A program made the position numbers and the translations under genes. A stretch of 64,000 nucleotides of DNA from Cryptomeria japonica (Eukaryota > Streptophyta > Pinopsida > Cupressales > Cupressaceae): positions 102,722,796 through 102,786,795 of the forward strand of contig NC_081412.1 of the NCBI RefSeq assembly GCF_030272615.1, in the 5' to 3' direction. The notes under the pieces were generated by a model. The model was given only the letters and a program-made list of their open reading frames with translations, was not told the DNA's origin and made no database searches. This document shows positions 22,601 through 33,143 of the stretch, piece after piece (position 1 is the first letter of the stretch; each line of letters starts with the position of its first letter).

Positions 22601-23035
22601 ATTTGCTAACCCCATCTATTCTATGATGATGTGCTAGCTCAGAAGCAAAAGCTTCAAACAAGCTTTTAGTCCTACATGATCACATTCAAGCCCCCTTATG
22701 ATTCCTTTACAACTTATGGGCAAATCGTTCACCGGTTTCACATCTAGTCAGCAAAAATGGAGCAAGAGATCAGCACCCAGTCTAGAGATTTGCAGGAGCT
22801 ACAACTGGTTATACTCCCACGATTGCAAATTCTTCAGAAGTTCTATCTAAACTTGGATGCCTTAACAGCTACACAGGAGATGAGCACAATTGATGCCATG
22901 GAAGAATAGGTCTCCCAGATGCGGACAGAAAAAGAAGTAGCCACCTCCCTACTTGAGTCCTAGTCTTTGTCGATGAAATAATTCTTGCAGGACTTTAAAT
23001 CTGTTTTTGACAAGTATTATTCCTTATTGTCATAA
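19668..23035 (+). pseudogene. E2 ORF2: large protein of unknown family
   Basis: The start is an ATG at 19668 (MASTSHTSSSASVES), collinear with MASSSAPEF in E1. The shared core shows ILSRVHG at 19968-19988, then VIGYRTFFASRINSVS, FKFGQLLVGLFFYFQGYFPG and MSQRMRISGDIVKKYED. A Lys/Arg-rich segment (KRSPAKKKPEAAPAKVFKRK) and an almost pure Lys/Glu/Asp tract (21741-22160) follow. The C-terminus is helical (METLKATRSQAKPADL; NSSLAKLKLLC; then LPRLQILQKFYLNLDALTA) and ends at TAA 23035. Stops at 19797, 20035, 20356, 21104, 21718 and 22607, plus frame changes, break it. Length (3,368 bp) matches E1 and E3. I do not recognise the family. The Lys/Glu tract could be nuclear-directing or a long charged helix; this is speculation. 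Confidence 0.8.
21741..22160 (+). repeat. Lys/Glu-coding purine tract in E2 ORF2
   Basis: About 420 bp of GAAGAAGAGAAGAAG-type sequence, nearly all purine on the plus strand. It encodes a KKKDEEEKKK-like tract in the ORF2 frame. The equivalent segment is about 240 bp in E3 and much less repetitive in E1, so it expands and contracts between copies. Long open frames on the other strand and other frames here are artefacts of this composition. Confidence 0.85.
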
Positions 23036-23089
23036 ACTTTAATTATTTTAATATCAAATGAAAATAGGGTTGTTCAGCTATACTTTGCC

Positions 23090-23104
23090 ATTGTTGGCAA
23101 AGGG
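23090..23104 (+). other. internal second polypurine tract of E2
   Basis: GGCAAAGGGGGAGAAG lies about 230 bp before the primary tract, after the end of ORF2. Duplicate tracts of this kind also occur in E1. Confidence 0.6.
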
Positions 23105-23323
23105 GGAGAAGAATTCTATTTGGGAGAAGTATCTAGTAATCAAAATTTTGATATATGCTCTGAATATCTCAATGTTTATGCTCTATATGAAAAAGTGTTA
23201 TACATTGTATTGTTAAAGGGATAGTGTATATGCTTAGGGGGAAAAATTTTGCTAATGGCATGACTTTGTTATAAAACACTTAGATGTCAAAATTTTATTT
23301 TCCTAAGTGTTGCCATCAATGCC

Positions 23324-23335
23324 AAAGGGGGAGAT
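23324..23335 (+). other. E2 polypurine tract
   Basis: AAAGGGGGAGAT immediately before the 3' LTR at 23336. Confidence 0.9.
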
Positions 23336-24442
23336 TGTTGGCATTTTTTATGTTTATGTTGTGATTGTCATTGATGGACACACACTTGTATTGAGATCTC
23401 CTTTATATGTATGAGTTAGAGCACAACCAGTATTTGTTCCAACTGGTATGTTGTATTATAGTCTTTAGACTATTAGTGTTTTGCAGAATGTGTTTCATGG
23501 TCTGAAGTGGCATGTTGACCCCAAGCGGTCCATGGATCCCAAGCGGTATGAGGGATTAAAGCAGCATAACACATTTTTACCAGTCTTCATTTTTGTCAAA
23601 CCGGCAACTGACATTTTATATGAACCGGTAATACTCTGTGATGAGTTACCATCCACCGATTGTTTGACGGTGCCGACACTTTAACGGTGCTTTTTGTGTC
23701 GTGGTAACAAGTATGTCCAAGTTCATTGAACCTAGGAAATTGTTATGTAATCCTATTGGACCGACATGAAATCAAATTCCTTTATAAGGATATCATGTCT
23801 AGGGTTTTAGGTTGTTGATGTGGTTGTAGCCAAAGTTTATGTTGTTGCTAGGGTTTAAGGTGGTTGAGGAGTTGGAGAGAATATGAATGATTAGAAGACT
23901 GAAGTAATGTTGGAGTGCATTAGGAATGACCTATCAAGGATCTAACTGAGCAGTCTGTGCTACTAGCTAGATCAAACACGTGTTGATTACTCACATCTTT
24001 GACAAGTTTGTAGCCCTTAACTGGGTAGGCACAAAAGTCTTTTGTAAATCCTCTAACAAGGTGGTTCACATCTGTGGATCTAAAATCCTCTAGCAAGGTA
24101 GTCTTTAATCGGACTTATCTCCTAACAGAGATTGAGATTCCTAATAGGATCTGTTCTAGTAAAGAACATTGTAAGACCTTAACCAGTCTGGTTCCTATTC
24201 TATAGATAGTTACTTGTGAGTTCCATCTCACCGTGGTTTTTCCCATTTGGGTTTCCACGTCAAAATCTCTCATGTTATGGTGTTTTGCTTCTGTGGGTGA
24301 TGCATTATTAGCTATTTGGTTTGCATGTGTGTTAACCGATTTGTCTGCTAAACTATTTTACTCGTTTACTATTAGTCTTGCAAAGTGTTTAAGTGCAGAT
24401 ATTTTTGGCATACTAATTCACCCCCCCTCTTAGTATTCATCA
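23336..24442 (+). repeat. E2 3' LTR (1,107 bp)
   Basis: It is nearly identical to 16722-17876, lacks the extra 25 bp tandem unit and has a shorter C-tract. It ends TAGTATTCATCA. Confidence 0.92.
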
Positions 24443-24447
24443 CATGG

Positions 24448-25966
24448 ATATCTCATACATGATGATATACCACAATGCATCAACTACACAACACTTAGTA
24501 CTAAACAAAGAAAGGAAGTCAACATAATTATGGCACACTACCATACACATCAAGATGAAGAGCCTTTATTAATGATAATACAAGGAACAACATGAACATG
24601 AAAGTCATATCTAATTGGTGCCATTAGTCAAGCCCTTGAAAATGTAGCAATGCCACGTTGTTCTCCCCTTATGCTACTTGAACCAGCAAGAGTTGCAACA
24701 TTTAATATAGGGGCCTCTATAGTCCATTCAAATTTAAGAATCCCAATATAAGATTTTTCTCAACTAGAAGGAGAAAGACTTACAAGTTTTCAAGAAGATA
24801 TAGCACATATAAAATACATTTTGATTGATGAAATGAGCTTCATTGGTCAAAACATATTAGAAAACATAGATTCTCACCTTTGAAAAGAATTCCCACTAAA
24901 TGCACACATAAGTTTTGCAGGTATACCTTTTAATATGACTAATGAAGATAATTATTTCATATTATATTTAATATAATTCATATCTGCAACATTTATATAA
25001 TATTAATCCACAATTTTAAAATACATTTTGTCAATCATCTTTCAGGTATATATGTGATTTTGGTTGGAGATTTGGACCAAGTGCCTCCAGTCAATGATAG
25101 ACTGACATATGACAACAACCAACGAGAAAAGTTATTATGGGATGAATTCAAAACTGTAGTTATATTGGATAAAATATTCAGACAAGATGGAGAAAACAAC
25201 CAACAACAAAGATTTCATCATTTTTTGACAATCTAAGAGATGCAAACTCAAAAATAGATGACTGAAGGTTGCTTATGATGAGAACCCCAGGTAGCATAGA
25301 TGCTACAAGTAATGCTACTTGTTTGACAATAATGCCCATTTGTTCTCCATAAATGAAAATGTTCATAATCACAATAAAAAATTATTCATTCATTGAAATG
25401 TCCTATTGCATGAAGTCTTGCAGCAAAAGTAGGAAGTGTACGTCAACCAGAAGATTTTTCTAATGATGAATTTGATTTAGAAATTTTAATCAGTGAGAAT
25501 TCAAGGGTGATGTTGACTTCAAATATTTGGATACAAGTAGGACTTGTAAATAGAGCTCTAGGATATATTTGAAAGATTATCAATAAACCAGGAAGTTCTC
25601 CACTTGAACCACCAAAATATGTCATGATTGAATTTGACAACTATTCAAGAATACTATTTGACAATCATCATCCAAATACAATTCCAATAATAGCAATACA
25701 ATAGGGCAGAACACTTCAATTAGCCTTAAGATTGGCATGGGCATTAACAATACATAAATCTCAAGAGTTGACTCTATCAAAAGTCACAATTGATATAGGA
25801 CCACGAGAAAAAACAAGATTAACATTTGTGGCAATGTCTCATGTAAAGTCTTTGGAAGGTCTCAGAATAATGCTAGCATTCTCATTTGATCATTATGAAA
25901 AAAGGTAGACAACTTGCAAAGCGAAAGGCCAAAGAAAATAGATTAAAATATTTAGAAGATAATTGA
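24448..25966 (+). pseudogene. Helitron Pif1-like helicase region
   Basis: This continues the Helitron gene after E2. The frames show IIQGTT..T.KSYLIGAISQ (decayed Walker A), PARVATFNIGASIVHS, YILIDEMSFIGQN (Walker B-type), VGDLDQVPPV (near 25060), KTVVILDKIFRQDGENN, NSRVMLTSNIWIQ-like sequence (25496-25535), LAWALTIHKSQELTLSKV (near 25730-25780) and FVAMSHVKSLEGLRIM. These are superfamily 1 helicase motifs in the order found in plant Helitrons. The enzyme would unwind DNA during rolling-circle transposition. It ends near TGA 25964-25966. Stops at several sites make it non-functional. Confidence 0.9.
24921..25045 (+). other. intron in the Helitron helicase
   Basis: A 125 bp AT-rich insert starts GTATACC and ends ATCTTTCAG. 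Removing it joins HISFAG to IYVILVGDL in frame, matching the uninterrupted protein expected for the family. This supports a spliced Helitron transcript. Confidence 0.75.
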
Positions 25967-28572
25967 TGTAATTTATCTTTCTTCAAATAATGAAATAAAG
26001 TATCATTAATAAATGTGTGATTTTCAACCATGATAATAATTACTAATATCCTTGTATCGCTTCTTCATTTGTATTTTTTACAAAATTATTTACACATTCT
26101 CGCTATGAGTAATATAGTAATATAAATATATAATAATATAACAATAATTAGTCTTAATAGATATTTTTCTATGGTGAAGAGTTTGATAGAAATATAAAAA
26201 ATATAAAAATACAAAAGTATAGTAATATCTCAATAATAATTTGATATTGATTAAATTGTATCAATGTAATTAATATCTTAATAATAATTTAATATTAAAG
26301 TATCATTTTTAAGTTATGCCACATATATGTTGTTCTATTACAGTTCCTATATAACTACATACTACTTCAAATGAAGAAAATTTTGAAATATGTAGCACTT
26401 TCTAAATATACATCATGTAACCTTGCATCATTTTTTTTGTTATGATAAAAGAAATGCTAGATATATGTTGCTCTACTTTATTTCCTATTTAACAACATAC
26501 ATTTACTTCAAATGAAGAAAATTTCTATAAATTTATCTAATTACCTCACCTTAACATATATTGTCTTTAAGTTTAAAATATATATCTTCTAATATTCAAT
26601 ATTGATTTAAAAGCTAAAAATAATTTCCTTGCAGGTGAGAAAAATGTCATATAATGCATGTGCATGGGGCATCTAATTGGTTGAAAAATTACCAATCTAT
26701 TGTCTTCCACTCAATGGCATCCTTCGTATAGAGGAATTAAGTGTCCACCATTGGTTGAGAAAAAAATGATCAATAGAATTAACAAAAATGGACCAAAGAA
26801 TATTCAATAATTATGCTTTATACTTTAACTTCCTCTATGTCTCCAAGGTGAAAATGAACTTAGATGTAAAATTTAATAATTTACAAATTAAGATTATAAA
26901 TTTATGTGGGTAGCTAGTTTCTCAATACCATGAGTATCAAGACCTTTACCTTGTTGGATGTATATGGAAGGTCACTATTAAGGCAACAGTGACAATAAAA
27001 AAACACAACCTATATGAACCACTTAGTATGAAGTTCATGAGATTTCTTAAGGGACAATCATGAATTAGTTTTCACATAGAACCACCTGAAGAATGGTTGC
27101 TTGCTACTCTTAAGTTTAATTATTCAATCAAATTCACAATGCATCAAGTAAAGCCATCATTCAGGTTGTTACATGCTCACTATGTGATACCTACATTATA
27201 TGTTGTGAAGTCCAACATAACAATCAAATTTCAGGCTCTTCTTCATGATATTGAAAATGAAGAGATATTACCAGTGCATAAATGGTTAACAAAGTAAAAC
27301 TTGATACAAATTTTGAAAACCTATTTACACAAATTCTATCTATGACTACATTCAATGATTCTAATATAGTATATATGTTGTTTGATAATTATTACTACTT
27401 CGTGAATGATTAGTCAAGTGATTTTTTTTTTCCTTTTTAAAATATTATTTTGATAAATGATTCCAAATTTTTAATTTGCATAATATTTTACAAATGTTGT
27501 TATTATACCTCTAAAAAGTATGATATTACCTTTATCTCATTTTAATTATCATTAATTCAAATTTAACCAAAATTAAATTAAAAAAATCATCTATCATTGA
27601 ATTTAATTGCACCTCTTACTTTATCATTGAATATATAAATATTCCATATTTTGAAACTTGATGTCTCTTGGCATACTTTACTTAGATTTCTAAAAATATA
27701 GGTATGCTAGTTATTAGTTTACTTAAAATGAAATATATTATGTATTACATTCATATTTAATAATTATAAAATATTTTATATGGGTTAATGTTGTTGTCCA
27801 AGTTTATATAAAATGATGGGGGAGGGCACTATGAGTGTAGTCATCATCCATGTCGGGTCACATTTAATTGTGTCCTAGTAATTTGCTTTTCATTCTATAT
27901 AACGGAATTTAAGTTTCTACGCGGTGTGGAGTGAAAAGTGTTCTTTAAAAGTGCTAAAAAAAATGCAAACATCCATGAAAAATAGCAAGATTGTGTATGC
28001 TTCTGAAAAAGTTGTGTATAAGAAGCAAAAAAGTATTATCCAATTATTGAGATAACATAATATGAATACACAATAAAACATGCAGGTAACATAATATGAA
28101 TACACATTTTAGAAGATCTTCTCTTGAAGAAGAAAATCCTAAACCAAGCGGGGCTCCATCAAGTTGTCTCTTGACCTTCGGAAAGGTGTAGCTTCGAGCT
28201 GTGTTCTTAATCTCTTAGTCCCAAACTCTCGATCACAAAATCTTGAATTATTCAATAATGATCCCTAAGAGATACGACAGATCTCTATCATTGTCTAATG
28301 ATCGCAAAAGGGTATAATTCTCAATCATATACTCTAAAGCTAACTTAACAACAATCCATATTGAGCTCAACACCAAATCTCAAACTTGTCTCCAAAATAT
28401 ATCCTTCACAACACATGTATTCTTCAAATCTGTTAGCATCAACAAAGAAAGCAAAAAGGAAAGCTCATAAACCAAAAATGCCAAAAATGCTTCTCACAGC
28501 AGAACACCATCTCAAAGTGAGAAGCTAACTCGAGATGATGGAAATTCCTCCATCCTCCGATGCCGCTAGCCT
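25967..28572. other. AT-rich DNA after the Helitron, no gene recognised
   Basis: This may include the Helitron 3' end, but no hairpin with CTRR could be assigned. Short open frames such as 27097-27297 have no recognisable domain. A local direct repeat lies at 26320-26535. Confidence 0.55.
26320..26535 (+). repeat. two diverged direct repeats of about 70 bp
   Basis: The segment ACATATATGTTG...ACTTCAAATGAAGAAAATTT occurs near 26322-26387 and again near 26459-26524, about 137 bp apart. Each contains the short palindromic stretch ACTTCAAATGAAG. Confidence 0.6.
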
Positions 28573-29322
28573 CTAAAATGAATCTATTACAGATAATCCA
28601 TTTGATATTTTAAATGATTCTTTGGAGGCCCCGATAGATGTACCAAAGACAACCCCAAAATTTGAAGCAAAATTATATGAAGTTTTGTTGGCGACACTGA
28701 TAAATTCATCTACATGATACTCAACATTTTTTATGCTTTAGAATGCACTTTCCTTGTTATTCTTTTCAAATGATTGCTCTTTCTTCACTGCCATCTTCCT
28801 AATCATCACAAGCTCAATGAAGGAATTGAAACCAAGACAATTAACCTTATTTTTTTGACCTACTACTAATTGTGATGGCTTACTAGCACTAGATGTACGA
28901 AAATCTCATATCAACAAATTGAAATCATCTCCAATAGGCCCAAATAGGTATTTGTATCTTAAATGCCATACAACATCCTCATTTACATCATCATAGATCT
29001 TAAATGTTTGTTGAACCTCAAGTACTTTATTTTTGGTAGGTGTATTAATCTCCCACAAAGATATTTGTATATCATCTAAATTACTCAATAGATATCCATA
29101 CATAAAACGACTCCATGACAAACCATACCATTCTGTATAACCTCTCAATTCAATATCAGGAATACAACTACCATCTTGAGACAACTTTGATGGATTTTTG
29201 ATGTAATCAAATAGATAAACTAACTCTTTTGGTAGCAATAATGAAAGGATTTTGAGGCACATATCGGTCTCTGTTGACCTCACCATCATGATTGATCTAT
29301 TGTATAACTTGGACCTTGCCAT
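28573..29322 (-). pseudogene. unrecognised protein-coding remnant of about 250 codons
   Basis: On the minus strand an ATG at 29322 (MARSKLYNRSIMMVRSTE) opens 138 codons. The same frame then continues through a TGA at 28906 and another internal stop to a TAG at 28573. The first part contains KELVYLFDYIKNPSKLS, ELRGYTEWYGLSWSRFMYGY and FKIYDDVNEDVVWHLRYKY; the second is Lys- and Ser-rich. The single-frame continuation suggests real former coding sequence rather than chance. I do not recognise a family. It sits just outside the left end of a copia LTR, so it could be a captured or displaced host fragment. Confidence 0.45.
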
Positions 29323-29806
29323 TAAAACTGCCCAACCTCATTCTCAATATCTTCAAGCGGAGGCTGCATCAGATAGTTGGGGTCGTTATCAGAAGTGTGA
29401 GTGCCAAGGATTTTAACTACAACGTATGACAATGTTCCTCTATCTTCAGGATTACAACTGTCACACGCCATGGAGATCACTGCAGACTTCACCACAAGTT
29501 CATCACAAAATTGTCACATGCCCATTCCATATTTGCTCGCATTTCATCGGTTCTATACCACATGTGAACATGGAAGGGAAAAACCAAAACAGAATATGAT
29601 ATTATCCAATTCGGATAGATATTGCATTACAATCCACTCACTTATAAAAGCCTTATTTTTCAATGCACAACTAGCATACAGAAATAACTTCCCAACAAGT
29701 AACACACTAACTGATTTGTTTTATTTGACTACTAATCTAAAACAATATTAAATAATCTAATATATCAATAGATCTAATTGCATGCATAGATCACACAAAC
29801 TCCAAT

Positions 29807-30278
29807 TGATAGATGATCCAAGATCAAAATAGTAGAAAGGTGAGAATCTTGAAAATGGAGAACTCTAAAGACAAAATACAACATAGAGTATAAAAAAGGC
29901 TCATGTTACTCTTTCTAGCTAACAAAGAAGAGAGATGCATGTTGTATATATTTCATTAATAGAAGCATATATATCTAAGAGGTTTGATAACTCTAACTTC
30001 CCAAAATATTGGTAGTTGTACCTACATGATAAATTCCAAATCACATGGCTGCACCTATTCAGATGAAGAAAAACGAATTGTTATGAGAGGTGGAATATGA
30101 TTCTCAAAGAGGGTGAGATTCTTAATTACTCATGTGTGAGAGATACTGACACATGTAATTAATGGATTAGTCATTTGTGCTCATTTTAATTAATTCTAAA
30201 TAACCCAATCAAGTTGAATAATATGTATAGGAAAAAGTATCCCCTAATATAAAGAAAATAAAAAAACCTACACTAACA
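29807..30278 (-). repeat. 3' LTR of a decayed copia element (left end tentative)
   Basis: The minus strand starts TGTTAGTGTAGG at 30278 directly after AAAGGGGGG. The far end is placed at TGATAGATG (29807) because it gives TG...CA, but no second LTR or target duplication is available to confirm it. Confidence 0.5.
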
Positions 30279-30290
30279 CCCCCCTTTAAG
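30279..30290 (-). other. polypurine tract of the copia remnant
   Basis: The minus strand reads CTTAAAGGGGGG next to the LTR start. Confidence 0.65.
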
Positions 30291-30479
30291 CATATCTTAA
30301 GTGGATGAAAAGATGGATCTTGATAAATGAAACTTGATGAGGTACCCATGTACAAAGAGACCCCGCCAAAAATAAGAATTACTCATAAGAGGAATATTTA
30401 CTGCCCCCCCCCTCCCCAAAATAAAAGAAATAGAGAGAAAATGCCCCTCCTAAATTAGGGAGAGAGAAGGTGAAGGAAT

Positions 30480-31700
30480 AAGAAGTCCCTCTAAAGTATG
30501 CATTTGTTGCACCCCTAAAAAAGCTTGTAGATAAATGCAATATATTTTAGTGAAGGGTGTGGTGAAGATGTCTACAGTCTCCTCTGATGTTGAATAGTAC
30601 TTAAAATAAATTATGTTTTATTAAATAAGCTCTTGAATTTAGTGCATATGAATCTCAATATGTTATGTCTATTGGTGATGGACTGCATTCCTTGAGATTT
30701 GTACCACACTCTTATTATCATAAAATATGACTATTGTCCTTGTAAATGGAATGCTAAACTTAGTGAAAATATTTTTAAGACAAATAGTATTAGTGGTGGC
30801 ATTAAATACTCATTAATACTCAACCTCTATAGATGAAATAACACTCATAGATTGCTTCTTTCTCGATCAAGAAACTGGACAAAAACCAAGGGATACACAA
30901 TAACGAAGTAAACTTGTGATCTTGATAACCGCTTGCCCAATTCAAATTTCTATGTGTCCACTAAGTCAATGTCCACACCCACTACATACTAAATCACATG
31001 ACTATAACATCCTCAAATGTAGGGGAGTATCCAAATAGTTGCATTCTAATAAAACTCATATGGTTCCTACATGAATCGATAGAACATGCCCACAATATAC
31101 AAATAATTAAGTCTCATATGATTCAAGTAGATGAGAATCACAACAAGTTTTAGATTTAATGTTCCATCAATCAAGTGTAAAGAGAACTTAGCCTCAAGTT
31201 TGAAACCTAATAAAAATGGAGTATGTACAATATTATAGTTAGCCAAGAAAAATTGAGAGAGAATATTAAGTGTGTACTTTGGTTATGAAAGTCTTTACTA
31301 AAGAGGATTGAGTGATCTCAACCCCTAAGAAATAATACAAAAGACCCAATTTCGACATCACAAATCTATCATGTAAAATATATTTCATTTCCTTGATTAG
31401 ATGAGTGTCTAGCTTTGATTAACAAGTCATTAACATAGATAACTAGAAAGGTGAGTGTCATCTTACTGTAGAATGTATACTTTTGGATTTATGAGATTGA
31501 GTGAATCCAACCATTAGAAGTAAGGATTCCATATTGTAATACCAACCTCGAGAGACATATTTGAGGCCACAAAATATGTCCAAAGATGACAAACTGGTGA
31601 ATGATCTTAATCTCTATTTCAACTTTTCATTCAGGGAATAACCAATAAGATCCAACTTCAGTCCCAAAGAAGAGTTGGATTTTGTATGTGATTATTTCAC
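30480..31700 (-). pseudogene. pol: Ty1/copia reverse transcriptase and RNase H remnant
   Basis: On the minus strand, frames around 30480-30760 give TIVIFYDNKSVVQISRNAV and EETVDIFTTPFTKIY, the end of copia RNase H. Frames around 30830-30960 give the degraded segment that normally reads W..D...RRSTSG...L....ISW..KKQ. Around 31190-31470 pieces such as VYVNDLLI and HSILFSKDFHNQSTHLIFSLN match reverse transcriptase surroundings. There are many stops and shifts and no long open frame. It reads toward the LTR at 29807-30278, so the two belong to one element. Confidence 0.65.
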
Positions 31701-31738
31701 TTTTGTTTTTATGATGTGTTTTTATGTGAAGATAAAAG

Positions 31739-32625
31739 TGTAGACACCTAAAATTGTCCTCTTATAATTAAATAAATATTTTTTATTTAATTATTTTATC
31801 CTAAGCTTTCTATTAATTAAATAGATTTTTATTTATTTAATTAATTCACTTATCCTCTTCTAACCTTTCCCTATTTAAATAAATATTTTTATTTATTTAA
31901 ATTATCCTTTTTCTAAAAATTAAATAAATATTATTTTTTGTTTAATTGGTCTCACTTCCTCTATTAATTAAATAGATATTTATTTATTTAATTAATTCAT
32001 TATCTTTTTCCCTCCATGACACTTGTCATTTATTTCTTAATTATCATACCTACCCTCTTCATATTTTATTATTTTACCTACCTACCCTTTTATCCTAGCC
32101 AACCATTTATTCTTTTCACCTCTTAATCTTATCCCTCCATTTTTTAAAGTGTATTCTATATAAGAGGATACTCTCTTCCTTTCACAACTCTAATTAATCC
32201 AGCACTCTAAGTACTTTTGCAATTAAGCCTTCAAGTAATCATGTGACTTCACAACCATAATTTATTATTTGTTGAGCTCTTGTGCACACATACAAAATCT
32301 GAGAGCAAATATATCAAACAAGATCAATGGAGATAGGAGACAATGGAGATCAAACCCTACTTGGCCTATGAATGGTATTATTGTCTTATTTGTTTATTTG
32401 CATGTTCTTAGGTTTCTTTATTGGTGTATGGCGAATGATTTATTGTAGAGCTAGGGTTTTGTTGTGGTTGGATCTTTTATGGTTTTGCAATAGTTTATCA
32501 TCATCATTTTCCACCGCATACAATAAGAATTAGGTAAAATGTTAGGAAATTAACAAGATTTGGCATACATAGACAAATATAGAAAAAAAGCTAACATAGA
32601 GGTACAAATCTAGAAATAAGACACA
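31739..32625 (+). repeat. Ty3/gypsy-type LTR
   Basis: The start TGTAGACACCTAAAATTG at 31739 matches the start of the LTR at 54279 (minus, TGTATACACCTAAAAATGG). An array of AT palindromes and a promoter TCTATATAAGAGG near 32154 follow. AAAAG occurs at 31734-31738 and 32626-32630 as a possible target duplication, but it is low complexity. An alternative end is CATACA near 32522 followed by ATAAG. Confidence 0.55.
31760..32015. repeat. five AT-rich palindromes in array
   Basis: Units of the form TTAATTAAATA-ATTTATTTATTTAATTAA recur five times at intervals of about 45-65 bp, separated by C/T-rich spacers. They lie at the start of the LTR, upstream of its promoter. Confidence 0.75.
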
Positions 32626-32630
32626 AAAAG

Positions 32631-33138
32631 GAACATGTCACTAAGATTTTAGCCTTAAAATGTTGGTCACGTGTACTAGGCACCCTAGAGCTAATGGTGC
32701 TTATGTTAGCTAAAACTTTGGATTCTAGATCAGGATGCTATACAAATAATTCCATCCAAAATTCAACCCAAAACTATTGGTCATGTATGCAAATCATCAT
32801 AGACCTAGGATTTTTTCTTGTTTGAATTATAGAACTATAAGTCTCAGTATGCTTTGCATAATTATACAACTTTTGACTATTATATTTGTAACTTGCACAT
32901 AGAGAAGAAGGGAAATTGTGTGTTGCATAGGGGATTCCCTAATTCAAACCTTATGTTTTTGTTTCTACCTCCACTATAGCTATGATGATGATAAAAGAGA
33001 GCTTACCCCAGTAGGGAAGAGGCTAAATATGAAAGGAAATGCTGAATTGAAATGATATTACCTTAGGCTTGATAATGGTGGTGTTTTAATGCTCTTTAGA
33101 TAAGTCCTTCAAAGTTTGATGCAAAAACATGACATGAC
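32631..33138. other. no gene recognised
   Basis: AT-rich DNA between two LTRs, without recognisable coding or repeat structure. Confidence 0.6.
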
Positions 33139-33143
33139 AACAT

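Larger units (their letters stand above)
16722..24442 (+). mobile_element. E2: non-autonomous two-ORF LTR retrotransposon
   Basis: A 7,721 bp element on the plus strand inserted between the Rep and helicase parts of the Helitron. LTRs are 16722-17876 and 23336-24442. Flanking pentamers are TATGG (16717-16721) and CATGG (24443-24447), a target duplication with one mismatch. A primer site, ORF1, ORF2 and two polypurine tracts follow in the same order as in E1 and E3. No polymerase, integrase or protease is visible. ORF1 has a frameshift and ORF2 several stops, so the copy is dead. Confidence 0.9.
14498..25966 (+). mobile_element. decayed autonomous-type Helitron, interrupted by TRIM and E2
   Basis: A rolling-circle transposon gene is recognisable from 14498 to 16721 (Rep part) and again from 24448 to 25966 (helicase part) in the same orientation. 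The gap is exactly filled by element E2, and a 341 bp TRIM sits within the Rep part. The Helitron's own termini (5' TC, 3' hairpin with CTRR) could not be placed; the left side begins inside Rep, so that end is truncated or hidden. Confidence 0.85.

Noticed and set aside
31760-32015. CRISPR-like array (regularly spaced repeats)
   Set aside because: The repeats are AT palindromes of uneven spacing inside a plant LTR; nothing prokaryotic is present.
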